Shown here piece after piece: positions 32,833 through 40,968 of a stretch of DNA of 64,000 bases. Below the pieces are notes generated by a model. That model was not told the DNA's origin. It was given only the letters and a program-made list of their open reading frames with translations, and did not search any database. How positions within the stretch are numbered: position 1 is the first letter of the stretch; each line of letters begins with the position of its first letter. The position numbers were made by a program, and so were the translations under genes. The DNA lies in the NCBI RefSeq assembly GCF_019969725.1, contig NZ_JAHXYW010000001.1:1-64000 (forward strand), given 5' to 3'. The DNA is from Neobacillus bataviensis. GTDB lineage: Bacteria > Bacillota > Bacilli > Bacillales_B > DSM-18226.

Positions 32833-33252
32833 AGAATCTCCCCTTTCCGTAATTTATACTAGAATCCTCTGAAAAAAATTTCAGTCCATTGCGGGTAAAG
32901 TTCTATTATTAGAGTCGTGAAAGTGAGAAATAATCCACTTCATGTCCTCGTTAAAGTTAAGAATTGACCTGAACGAAAGTGCCATTAATACACTTCTTTT
33001 CAATAAGGAATTTATCTATCAATATAGTTAATGAAATAAATTCTATTATTGAAAGGGACAAATTATTTAGTTAATCCGCAAATTTTTTCTTATTGATATT
33101 CATTCCTTCTTCCACTAAATTGCCCATTAATTTAAGTGTATTTCTTCACAAACCTTTGGGCCAAAGATAAAAAAATTCTCATTTTATTTCAATTAAATCC
33201 TTTTATTGTAAATTTAATAGTGTGATAGAATTAATAATGGGGGGCTTTAATT
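32833..33252. other. Intergenic with one composite repeat
   Basis: No gene seen. It contains a repeat at 33105-33155 and probably the promoter of the DUF6241 gene. Confidence 0.4.
33105..33155 (+). repeat. Dispersed hairpin element lacking its hairpin
   Basis: CCTTCTTCCACTAAATTGCC fused directly to CATTAATTTAAGTGTATTTC and TTCACAAACC: the 5' lead joined to the 3' tail with one box, as expected from recombination between the two boxes. Confidence 0.65.
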
Positions 33253-33831
33253 ATGACAAAAGAGATCGAGCCTAAATTTGTAGAAGAAATGGAAGTTGAA
33301 ACAAACTATAAAATTAAAAAAATCAACAGATTAGCTTTAGGTGGTACTATCCTTGGGATTGCAGCGATGGTTGGAATTGCTTGGTATTACATAAGTGGAA
33401 ACGTCCAAAAATACGAAGCTGAGAAGTTTACGCAGGAACATCCAAATGATGCTATAGCAATAGCTGCCAAATTGGAAGACACAAAAGCTAATGCAATCGG
33501 TCTCTTTAATGGTGAAGATAAGGTTCTAATGACTATGAATCAAATGACACATCAGAAAATAGCTGCTGAAGAGAAGAGTGGTGCTGTACCAATGACTAAA
33601 GCGAACATTGATGAAGTTACTGAATTCGTTGAAGACAGCGATTTTGAGCATAAAGATGAAATGCTAATGATTTTAGACAAATGGGCAGAAGGAGACTTCT
33701 CTACTGTTGACGGTGACCATGACTATATCTTGAAAATGCAAAAAGGTACTAAAGGCTGGTCTACTGGATTGTTCACACCTGAAGAAGAAGCTCAATTCGT
33801 TTTGGAAAACTGGGGTAGCAAATTAGACTAA
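33253..33831 (+). CDS. DUF6241-type membrane-anchored protein
   Basis: 192 residues. Cytoplasmic N-terminus (1-27), one membrane helix (about 28-48, LALGGTILGIAAMVGIAWYY), then an extracytoplasmic helical domain with QMTHQKIAAEEKSGAVPMTK and GLFTPEEEAQFVLENWG. The anchor plus this C-terminal phrase fit DUF6241. GGGGGG precedes the ATG. A small zinc-ribbon frame follows 15 bp later. Function unknown. Confidence 0.75.
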   Translation: MTKEIEPKFVEEMEVETNYKIKKINRLALGGTILGIAAMVGIAWYYISGNVQKYEAEKFTQEHPNDAIAIAAKLEDTKANAIGLFNGEDKVLMTMNQMTHQKIAAEEKSGAVPMTKANIDEVTEFVEDSDFEHKDEMLMILDKWAEGDFSTVDGDHDYILKMQKGTKGWSTGLFTPEEEAQFVLENWGSKLD

Positions 33832-33846
33832 AAAAGGAAGTTGAAA

Positions 33847-33972
33847 ATGGACCATTAATGTGTTCATTGTAATGAGAAAAACGTCCCTGAAGAAGGTATT
33901 CTTTGCTTTGAGTGCCTTGATAAATTAATGGAAAAAATAAAAGTAGTTGATCCAAAAAGAGTCCTCCATTGA
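33847..33972 (+). pseudogene. Zinc-ribbon peptide with early TAA
   Basis: AGGAAG and ATG at 33847 start MDH, then TAA at codon 4, then 37 codons CVHCNEKNVPEEGILCFECL... ending KRVLH. The two CxxC pairs form a clear zinc ribbon. No start codon exists after the TAA in this frame, so the gene is inactive unless the base is an error (AAA or GAA to TAA). Follows the DUF6241 gene; the terminator overlaps its end. Confidence 0.65.
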
Positions 33973-33988
33973 GGGCTTATTTTTTTGA
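33959..33988 (+). terminator. Intrinsic terminator
   Basis: AGTCCTC/GAGGGCT with one G-U pair, then TTATTTTTTT. Confidence 0.65.
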
Positions 33989-34144
33989 ATATATATTCAT
34001 TTTATTATTAGGCTCTGTTAAACTTGGTTTTTGATAACTACCCGTTTTTCTTACATCCGCATTATGAAGGATAATTTTCTCATTTTCATGAAGGGATCGG
34101 GTATTTAAAACTAAGAAAAACCAATTTATACGAATAGTCTCCTT

Positions 34145-34603
34145 TTATATTATTTTTTTGGATTTCCATTCATATTGTATATCAGGTAAATTTTCCTCAT
34201 TTTCGTGTCCTCTACTAATGATTTTAAATCCATTCTTTTCATAAAATCGTTGTGCGTTTTCATTAACTTCAAATGTATATAATGTTAAGCTCCCACTTGA
34301 TTGTTCTTTTACCTTATCAAGTAATGTTTGACCTATACCGATTCCTTGATAATCGTAATGAATATATAGTTGGCTTATCTCCCTTTCATTATAGGCGATC
34401 ATTCCAACTACTTTGTCATCCATTAACGCTAAATCTATTTGATACTGTCCTGGTAATATATTATTTAAAAAATTGATATGATTTTCAAAGCTATGAATTT
34501 CTTTCTGTCCAATAGCCCGTTCCTTACTATCTCGCCACATTTCCACGGTCTGTTTAGCATACTTAGGATGATACTGAGTTATTATGAATTTGTATTGTTT
34601 CAC
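34145..34603 (-). CDS. GNAT-family N-acetyltransferase
   Basis: 152 residues from a GTG with AAGGAGG ahead. The strand-loop-helix MIAYNEREISQLYIHYDYQG, followed by IGIGQTLLDKV, is the acetyl-CoA pyrophosphate motif, and NENAQRFYEKNGFKII is motif B. Standard small GNAT enzyme of undefined substrate. The neighbouring gene is a VOC protein; no operon is indicated because a repeat lies between. Confidence 0.85.
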   Translation of the reverse strand: MKQYKFIITQYHPKYAKQTVEMWRDSKERAIGQKEIHSFENHINFLNNILPGQYQIDLALMDDKVVGMIAYNEREISQLYIHYDYQGIGIGQTLLDKVKEQSSGSLTLYTFEVNENAQRFYEKNGFKIISRGHENEENLPDIQYEWKSKKII

Positions 34604-34719
34604 TACATTACCTCCTTATTATTTGTTTACTGATTTATATGTTGTTTCCTGTCTTTAAAATAGATGAATATTACACGATACGAGTATTTTATTTTGTAAA
34701 ATTTCTTTCTATCTTTTTT

Positions 34720-34805
34720 ATTATCCTGCCCCGTTCGTGGAACAAAAAAAGGATCGCCGAAGCAATCCCTGTTCTTCAACTCTTGCACTCTTAAGTGAAA
34801 CAAGG
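34720..34805 (+). repeat. Dispersed hairpin element, full copy
   Basis: TTATCCTGCCCCGTTCGTGG, stem GGATCGC-CGAA-GCAATCC, TTCTTCAACTCTTGCACTCT. It is the last copy seen; none was noticed to the right of it. Confidence 0.8.
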
Positions 34806-35156
34806 TTAACACTTGCACACCATTAAATGATTTCCATCTGGATCTTTAAATTTAAACCAATGGTTATGCTCAACACCAGTTGTTAATTCGACATTTTTAC
34901 CCCTCATAAACTCATATGCTTGTTCAATATTGTTAGTATTTAAATGAAAAGGCGGGGTTTTGAAAATATTATCCTCTGAATAAATTTTGCTATCTAAAAC
35001 AATTCCAGTTCCATTCATAGGAATAATATATAAATGACCATATAATATCTCACCATCTGCTGGTAACCCTAATATGTCACAATACCAATTACGTGCTTCT
35101 TTTACATTACTTACAGGGATAAAAATGGTTCCAATTTGATTTAATATAGGGTTCAT
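34806..35156 (-). CDS. VOC-family protein
   Basis: 116 residues from ATG 35156 with GGAGG ahead. VOC landmarks: IGTIFIPVSNVKEARNWYCD, PPFHLNTNNIEQAYEFM, and WFKFKDPDGNHLMVCK. The usual final Glu ligand is not obvious (MVCKC at the end), and the C-terminal tail CKC is unusual. The stop lies directly beside a dispersed repeat. Role unknown. Confidence 0.8.
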   Translation of the reverse strand: MNPILNQIGTIFIPVSNVKEARNWYCDILGLPADGEILYGHLYIIPMNGTGIVLDSKIYSEDNIFKTPPFHLNTNNIEQAYEFMRGKNVELTTGVEHNHWFKFKDPDGNHLMVCKC

Positions 35157-35352
35157 TAAATACCTCCAAAATGAATTTCTTATACATAGATTAATTCGCT
35201 CCAAGTCATTTATTCCCTTCTTGTTCGATAAAACGACCGATGTTACTCCCCTATTATTCTATTTGCTGTGTGTATTTAAGGGGAAAGGATAAAAATATTG
35301 ACAGAATTGCTGAACAAGTGTAATTTTATTGTTAATTAAATATTACTACTAT

Positions 35353-35450
35353 TCTTATATAGAGAGGTGGAGGGACTGGCCCTTTGAAGCCTCGGCAGCA
35401 GACATCTATTGTACTGTGCCAATTCCAGTAGCGAATGCTAGAAGATAAGA
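35353..35450 (+). ncRNA. SAM-I riboswitch (S-box leader)
   Basis: P1 pairs TCTTAT with ATAAGA. The core AGAGGTGGAGGGACTGGCCC, TGAAGCCTCGGCAGCAGAC and GTGCCAATTCCAG are unmistakable S-box sequence. Binding of S-adenosylmethionine should favour the terminator at 35474-35504 and switch off the downstream methyltransferase gene. Confidence 0.95.
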
Positions 35451-35473
35451 GGAGAACCCGTTATGTACATACG

Positions 35474-35504
35474 CCCTCTTCTTATTTGTGTGAAGAGGGT
35501 TTTT
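35474..35504 (+). terminator. Riboswitch-controlled terminator
   Basis: CCCTCTTC/GAAGAGGG, then TTTTT, between the S-box aptamer and the gene it controls. Confidence 0.9.
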
Positions 35505-35532
35505 CATTTTAAAAGAAAGAAGGAAATCATTA

Positions 35533-36660
35533 ATGACAAAAGTACTTATAAAAGCACCATTCAAAGCCGACCATGTTGGCAGTTTTCTTAGAACTGAACC
35601 GATTAAAGAAGCAAGAAAGTCTTTTTCAAATGGGACGATCGATGAAGAAGCTCTAAAGGCTGTAGAGGACCAAGAAATTGAGAAACTAGTACAAAAACAG
35701 ATCGAAACAGGCCTAAAATCCATTACGGATGGCGAATTCCGGCGTTCATGGTGGCACTTGGATTTTTTAGCTGGTCTAAAAGGAGTCGAATTCTTTGAAA
35801 GTGAATATGTTAGTCACTTCCAAGGTGCAAAAACAAGAAATAATGCCATTAAAGTAGTTGGAAAAATAGATTTTGATCAGCATTATATGATCGATCACTT
35901 CAAGTTCTTAAAGCAAGCTGTTGACAAGTTTGGGGATGGCAGTCAAGTTGCGAAATTTTCCATTCCTAGCCCGAATATGTTATTTACAAGAATTCAAGGC
36001 GATGACTATTATCAAGAAAACCGTGAGCAGTTTTATCATGATACGGTAGCTGCTTACCAAAAGGCCATTCAGGCATTCTATGATGCTGGCTGCCGTTACT
36101 TGCAATTGGACGATACGTCCTGGATTGATTTTGTATCGGAAGAACGGATCGAAGCAGTCGTTGAAAAACTGGGTATGGACGTACGAGATATCATCAAAAC
36201 AAGGGTAAATTGTATTAATGAGGTCATTTCCGGTAAGCCTGAGGATCTGTTGATTACGATGCATATCTGCCGTGGAAACTTCAGATCGACTTTTATTACA
36301 AGTGGTGGATATGAACATATTTCTGACGCGATTTTCGCTGATTTAAAAGTAGATGGTCTGTTCCTGGAATATGATGATCAACGTTCAGGGGATTTCGAAC
36401 CATTAAAAAACTTTAAACGTGCAGATCAATATGTTGTACTGGGATTAATCACATCTAAACACCCGGAACTGGAAGACCAAGAAACCATTAAAGCGAGAAT
36501 TAAAGAAGCAAGTCAATATATTCCTTTAGAAAACTTGGCATTAAGCCCCCAATGCGGATTTGCCAGCACAGAAGAAGGAAACCTTTTATCCGAAGACGAG
36601 CAATGGAATAAAATAAAACACATCATTGAACTAGCAAATAATGTTTGGGGCTCCATCTAA
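35533..36660 (+). CDS. MetE-C-like methyltransferase (YxjG/YxjH type)
   Basis: 375 residues, similar to the catalytic half of cobalamin-independent methionine synthase. FKADHVGSFLRTEPIKEAR at the start, then ITDGEFRRSWWHLDF, YLQLDDTSWIDF, LITMHICRGNFRST with the HxCxG zinc motif, and LALSPQCGFAST with the second zinc Cys. YxjG/YxjH in B. subtilis have the same length and S-box control. Likely transfers a methyl group to homocysteine from a still-undefined donor. AAAGGAAATC before the ATG. Terminator at 36692-36722. Confidence 0.9.
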   Translation: MTKVLIKAPFKADHVGSFLRTEPIKEARKSFSNGTIDEEALKAVEDQEIEKLVQKQIETGLKSITDGEFRRSWWHLDFLAGLKGVEFFESEYVSHFQGAKTRNNAIKVVGKIDFDQHYMIDHFKFLKQAVDKFGDGSQVAKFSIPSPNMLFTRIQGDDYYQENREQFYHDTVAAYQKAIQAFYDAGCRYLQLDDTSWIDFVSEERIEAVVEKLGMDVRDIIKTRVNCINEVISGKPEDLLITMHICRGNFRSTFITSGGYEHISDAIFADLKVDGLFLEYDDQRSGDFEPLKNFKRADQYVVLGLITSKHPELEDQETIKARIKEASQYIPLENLALSPQCGFASTEEGNLLSEDEQWNKIKHIIELANNVWGSI

Positions 36661-36691
36661 CTTTTTGATATAATCATAATTTTATTGATAT

Positions 36692-36722
36692 CCTCCTTCT
36701 ATTCATTCACCGGAAGGAGGTA
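36692..36722 (+). terminator. Hairpin after the YxjG-like gene
   Basis: CCTCCTTC/GAAGGAGG with flanking AT pairing. Confidence 0.65.
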
Positions 36723-36864
36723 TTTATCTTTCTAAAATCCGACTAAATCAAACATCAATAATAGAATGGCTATACAGAATAGCCTAATTTAGATATTGAC
36801 AACCCTCATAACTTCGTTAAAGGAATATAGTATCAAGAAACGAAAGTGAATAAGGAGGGACAGT

Positions 36865-38064
36865 ATGTATTATCATCAATCTTCATCATCAAGTCCATGT
36901 CCAACGTATCATCACTACTCGCTTCCTAGAACAATATCCGTTATCCCCTATCACTATCCTTATCCACCATGTACCCCTCGTTCCTTTGAAGAAATGTGGC
37001 TATGTAATTACAATAACCTACAAAGAGGATTCTACTCCACACCGCAAATTAGTTCTTACGAAAATAATGAAGCTTTTCAACCCCTTTGGGAATCGTTTAG
37101 GTGGTTCCCTTCCATGAATTATATGGGGGATCCGAAAGATACGGCAAAAACAACCATTGAAAATAAATGGAAATCGTTAAATGGTGCTCCGGGAGCTGCA
37201 ATTTCTTATGTGGAAAAGATAGAGACAGGTTATCGAATACGCTATCAGAATGGTGCAATTTATACTAAGAAAGCAAATGGACCTGCTTATTGGGTTTATG
37301 GTGCAATTAATGAGAGGCATCATGCATTAGGTGGAGTCAAGAGCTGGCTGGGTTGGCCTGTTTCTGATGAATTACCAATAAAATATGACGAAGGCCAAGT
37401 CATGCGTTTTGAGCATGGTGAGATCTATTGGTGGCCCGAGACAGGTGCTATCGAAATCGATCAAGTGGTGTTGACTTATAAAGGGATTCATTGCTTTGGT
37501 CCGACAAGTGGACCTGGATCTGACGAGGTTTATGCAACCATTAGCGTAGCAGCTCCCACTGGAAGGGACAATGAACCAGTAAATGTTTCAACATCCCTGA
37601 CTAAACTTTACACAGATGTTGACAAAGGGGAAAGTTTCCCGGATCATATAGAACTCTATCGTGGAAAACCTTATGGTTTAAACCTAACATTTGTTTTAAT
37701 GGAACACGATGAAGGGGATCCAAATAAGTATTATAAGACAGTCCATTCGACTGTCTCTACTGCTGCCGCAGCTGCAACTTCAGGAGTAGCAGCGTTAGGC
37801 GGTCCACTTGTAGGAGGAGCTGCAGCCCCTATTTTGAAAGCACTTGTAACACCTGTGGCAAAAGGGATAAACAGTTTACTTGGCACAGGAGACGACTTAA
37901 TCGGACAGTCCACGATTGTTCTTACATTGAAGGACCTCGTTCAGCTTTCAGCAAGACCAAACGAAAACGTCCTTAAAAATCAAATTCCCTACAAGATCGA
38001 GACACCTCCACTCTCCGGTCAAGGTTCTTCGTATAAAGGATATTTTAGTTTAAGCCGCGCCTAA
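36865..38064 (+). CDS. LGFP-repeat protein with hydrophobic Ala/Gly segment
   Basis: 399 residues. The N-terminal 50 are rich in Tyr, Pro, His and Ser, coat-like and without a signal peptide. Residues about 90-195 contain LGFP-type repeats: an ENKWKSLNGAPG unit, then a second with ALGGVKSWLGWPVSDELP and FEHGEIYWWPETGA. A beta-rich region follows (205-285), then a long Ala/Gly hydrophobic segment (about 290-335) and a C-terminal beta domain. LGFP repeats usually occur in secreted cell-wall proteins; the lack of an export signal here is odd. AAGGAGGGA before the ATG. Spore-surface or toxin-like role is speculation. Confidence 0.7.
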   Translation: MYYHQSSSSSPCPTYHHYSLPRTISVIPYHYPYPPCTPRSFEEMWLCNYNNLQRGFYSTPQISSYENNEAFQPLWESFRWFPSMNYMGDPKDTAKTTIENKWKSLNGAPGAAISYVEKIETGYRIRYQNGAIYTKKANGPAYWVYGAINERHHALGGVKSWLGWPVSDELPIKYDEGQVMRFEHGEIYWWPETGAIEIDQVVLTYKGIHCFGPTSGPGSDEVYATISVAAPTGRDNEPVNVSTSLTKLYTDVDKGESFPDHIELYRGKPYGLNLTFVLMEHDEGDPNKYYKTVHSTVSTAAAAATSGVAALGGPLVGGAAAPILKALVTPVAKGINSLLGTGDDLIGQSTIVLTLKDLVQLSARPNENVLKNQIPYKIETPPLSGQGSSYKGYFSLSRA

Positions 38065-38104
38065 CCTTATTCGATTTAAGAAATCCTCTAGAAAAATTCT
38101 TTTA

Positions 38105-38143
38105 ATAAAAATGCAGCCCTCCCTTTATTACTGGGAAGGCTGC
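38105..38143 (-). terminator. Terminator between convergent genes
   Basis: GCAGCC/GGCTGC with inner TCCC/GGGA; T residues follow on the minus strand, so it serves the aarF-like gene. Confidence 0.75.
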
Positions 38144-38177
38144 GAACGGAATGAAAACCGTTAAGTGTATTTATCTA

Positions 38178-39794
38178 TTATCTACGTTTCTCATGCATAT
38201 ACTTCATCCACTTTTTCTGTTTATAACTGCTGATAAAATACCCTACAACCGTGACTGCGGTTACTCCAATCGACAAGTTAAAAATAAGAGTGTTAGGTAC
38301 AAAGCATCCTCCTGCAATTCCTATAACCCCTAGTAATATACCAGCAAATAATCTGCTTTTCGTATTTTCATAGATGGTAAATTGAAATTGTCTCCTTTGT
38401 TCGATTTTCTTCAACTCTTCTAATTTTTGTGGTGCATTTAAAAATTCTGTAACAGAATGAACTATTTTAAAGATTGGGTGGGATTGAACCCATTGCCAGA
38501 CAAACGACCATCTATTCCCCTGTTTATTTATCCACTCTATGAAAACTGGTTTTCCTAATTCCATTAGTTCCGCTTCTGGTGCCAGATTGCGTATGATTCC
38601 TTCAATGGTTACGAAGGAACGGCCTAAAAAGACGAATCTGGTTGGAATTTGAATGGGCAGGGCTTGAATCATATCGTTCATCTCTAATTTTAAAGCCATC
38701 AGATCCATTTCTTTTAATTGGGCGGGGTGGAAGGACGTGAATTCAGCTAGCAGCCGTTCCATCGTTCTGGAATTTGCCTCTGGAAGCAAGAAACCTAAAT
38801 GAAATAAGCAATCCACCGCTTTCGAATAATTTTTTGACAGAAAGCTTTCAATTAAGCTCTGAAAATACATGGCATCCTTTTTGGTGATTTCCCCGATCAT
38901 TCCAAAGTCTAGTAAGATGATTTTTCCTTCCTTTGATATCAGCACATTTCCTGTATGCGGATCGGCATGGAACGTCCCAGGCTCCAACCATTGTGGAAGA
39001 AATACTTTCATCAGGTTTTGTGCGATCTCCTCGCAGCTTACTGGTAAATGCTTTATGGCATCGGCATCGGTCAGTCGTATTCCCTCTACCCATTCCATTA
39101 CCAGTACGCTTGGGGTGCTAATTTCCTCATACACAGACGGAATTTGCACAATATCCATACCCTTAAATCTCTCATTAAAATAAAGAATGGTATTTAGTTC
39201 TTTTGCATAGTCAAGTTCCCTTTCAATCACTTGTCTTAATTCCTGAAAAAGCACTTTAAAATTGATGAATCCTTTCGGAATAGGTACTAGGTGATCGGCA
39301 AACCAAATAATGATACTTAAAATTCGAAAATCCGTCTGGACAATTGAATCTATATGGGGGCGCTTTACTTTAATCGCCACCTTTTTTCCATTCTGTAGCA
39401 CTCCTTGATAGACTTCACCAATCGATGCCGAAGCAATGGCTGTTTTTTCAATCGATTTAAAATGATGATGAAGAGCGCTTCCCCATCCATTTTCAAGTAT
39501 TTTCTGAATTTCATTCCAGTCAGATGGTGGAACTTTATCTGTGAGATCATCGATTTGCCTGATAAAAGCTTGTGGTAGTAAATCGGCACGAGTGCTTAGA
39601 ATCTGGCCGATTTTGATGAGCAAGCCTTCCAATTCAAACAGTGTTTTGCGAAATCGTGCTCCTATTCTCCCCCAAAGACCTTCCCATTCCGCTTTCGGTT
39701 TTCGCAGGATCTTATACCAATATATTTGCAGGAAGATGACAAGGGCCATAGACAACACCTTGTACATTCGAACAAGCTTACTTCTAGTTTTCAT
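38178..39794 (-). CDS. AarF/UbiB (ABC1) atypical kinase
   Basis: 538 residues, full length for the family. KIGQ at 61-64 starts the signature N-terminal extension that occludes the active site; then the Ala-rich loop SASIGEVYQG, the VAIKVKRP lysine, DPHTGN with the catalytic Asp, and LDFG metal-binding Asp. Two C-terminal membrane helices (about 485-525) anchor it. Family members support isoprenoid quinone synthesis or lipid handling. Bacillus makes menaquinone, so the precise role is unclear. Monocistronic. Confidence 0.9.
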   Translation of the reverse strand: MKTRSKLVRMYKVLSMALVIFLQIYWYKILRKPKAEWEGLWGRIGARFRKTLFELEGLLIKIGQILSTRADLLPQAFIRQIDDLTDKVPPSDWNEIQKILENGWGSALHHHFKSIEKTAIASASIGEVYQGVLQNGKKVAIKVKRPHIDSIVQTDFRILSIIIWFADHLVPIPKGFINFKVLFQELRQVIERELDYAKELNTILYFNERFKGMDIVQIPSVYEEISTPSVLVMEWVEGIRLTDADAIKHLPVSCEEIAQNLMKVFLPQWLEPGTFHADPHTGNVLISKEGKIILLDFGMIGEITKKDAMYFQSLIESFLSKNYSKAVDCLFHLGFLLPEANSRTMERLLAEFTSFHPAQLKEMDLMALKLEMNDMIQALPIQIPTRFVFLGRSFVTIEGIIRNLAPEAELMELGKPVFIEWINKQGNRWSFVWQWVQSHPIFKIVHSVTEFLNAPQKLEELKKIEQRRQFQFTIYENTKSRLFAGILLGVIGIAGGCFVPNTLIFNLSIGVTAVTVVGYFISSYKQKKWMKYMHEKRR

Positions 39795-40003
39795 ATAAAT
39801 CCACTCGCTTTTTTGGCGTTTTTATTTATGACGATTTTCATAAAATAAAGTTTCATTTATAAGACTGTAATTCTGATAGAATAATTTTCATGTGCAATTG
39901 TAGACCCATTGTCTCTTTACCAAGTTCCGTTTAGGAGTTTTTTCATATATATATACGAAATAACAAAACGTACAGACTTTGTTATAACATATAAAAATGC
40001 AAA

Positions 40004-40026
40004 AACCCGCTACAATTGAGCGAGTT
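40004..40026 (-). terminator. Intrinsic terminator of the YuiH-like gene
   Basis: AACTCGCT/AGCGGGTT on the minus strand, followed by TTTTTGCATTTTT. Confidence 0.75.
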
Positions 40027-40072
40027 CACTTTTGAATCATTTATTATATTTCATATTCGTAGGGTAAACTGG

Positions 40073-40666
40073 CTAACGGTAGCGTTCTTCTTTAAATGGA
40101 TTGGCTGTCATCGAATAGCCACGCTCTTCCCAAAAACCGGCCTCGTCTACTTTCATAAACTCAATTCCTGAAACCCACTTAGAGCCTTTCCATAGATAAA
40201 ATACTTCTGGTGGAATAAACCTTAGCGGATAACCATGTTTTGGATCAATATCCTGCCAATCATGATTTTTATCTTTCCATCGATATACAAACAAAGAATC
40301 GTCCCCTAATAAAGGCTCGAGCGGTAGATTTGCTGAATAACCAAACTTGTCTCCATTGTAATACCCGTAAATTTTAATGTATTTTACATCTTCATTCATT
40401 TCGACAAATTTCAATAACTCTCTAAGTGCAATTCCTTCAAACGTTGTATCAAATTTAGACCAGGTGGTAACACAATGCAAGTTAACGCTTGAAATAGTCT
40501 TTGGAAGCTCCATGATTTCTTTATAGGATAAGAACTTTTCTTCTTTTACCTCGCCAAAAAGTCTGAAATTCCATGTGGTTTCATTAAACTCGGGAACATC
40601 CCCTACGTGCAGGATTGGCCATTTTTCTGTTTCAAATTGGCCTGGCGGAAGCTGCTTTTCCATCAT
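40073..40666 (-). CDS. Sulfite-oxidase-like molybdopterin protein (YuiH type)
   Basis: 197 residues, the short cytosolic version of the oxidoreductase molybdopterin domain. Cys65 in VNLHCVTTWS is the molybdenum ligand; YSANLPLEPLLGDDSLF and HGYPLRFIPPEVFYLWKGSK match the conserved active-site blocks of the sulfite oxidase/MsrP fold. No signal peptide and no heme partner nearby, unlike MsrP. Substrate not known. GGATGG precedes two ATGs. Confidence 0.85.
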   Translation of the reverse strand: MMEKQLPPGQFETEKWPILHVGDVPEFNETTWNFRLFGEVKEEKFLSYKEIMELPKTISSVNLHCVTTWSKFDTTFEGIALRELLKFVEMNEDVKYIKIYGYYNGDKFGYSANLPLEPLLGDDSLFVYRWKDKNHDWQDIDPKHGYPLRFIPPEVFYLWKGSKWVSGIEFMKVDEAGFWEERGYSMTANPFKEERYR

Positions 40667-40968
40667 ACACCATCCTTTTTTCCTCTTAAACGTTAATTAA
40701 ATCACAGTGTTTTGTATAGTATGCCATCTCACTATTTAGTTATTTACATAATCCGGCTTCTGATGAATTTTTTGTAAAAGAAGTATTCATCAGATTCTTC
40801 TCCTTCCTGTTACATATGAAGGAAATGACTGGTTAAACTAAAGAAGACGTAAATAGGTCTTCTTTTGCTAATTCCACAATATTACCTAAATATATAATAG
40901 CAATTATATCCCACAATATCGACATTATTAAAAAGTATAAGGATTATTCTACAAAAGAGGTACGAATA
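40667..40968. other. Divergent intergenic region with two hairpins
   Basis: No gene seen. An inverted repeat CTGATGAAT/ATTCATCAG near 40758-40791 and AAGAAGAC/GTCTTCTT near 40845-40868 could be terminators or leader structures. Confidence 0.4.

Noticed and set aside
1901..33972. Genetic recoding of TAA as a sense codon
   Set aside because: Most intact genes here end in TAA followed by terminators, and the broken genes carry TAA, TAG and frameshifts alike. Ordinary pseudogenisation or sequence error is simpler.
233..34805. CRISPR array
   Set aside because: Repeats are dispersed one per gap with kilobase spacing, contain hairpins of variable sequence, and no cas gene is present.
36797..36834. 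Sigma-A promoter TTGACA ... TATAGT before the LGFP gene
   Set aside because: The spacer is about 24 bp, too long for a normal -35/-10 pair; a sporulation sigma factor promoter is possible but not identifiable by eye.
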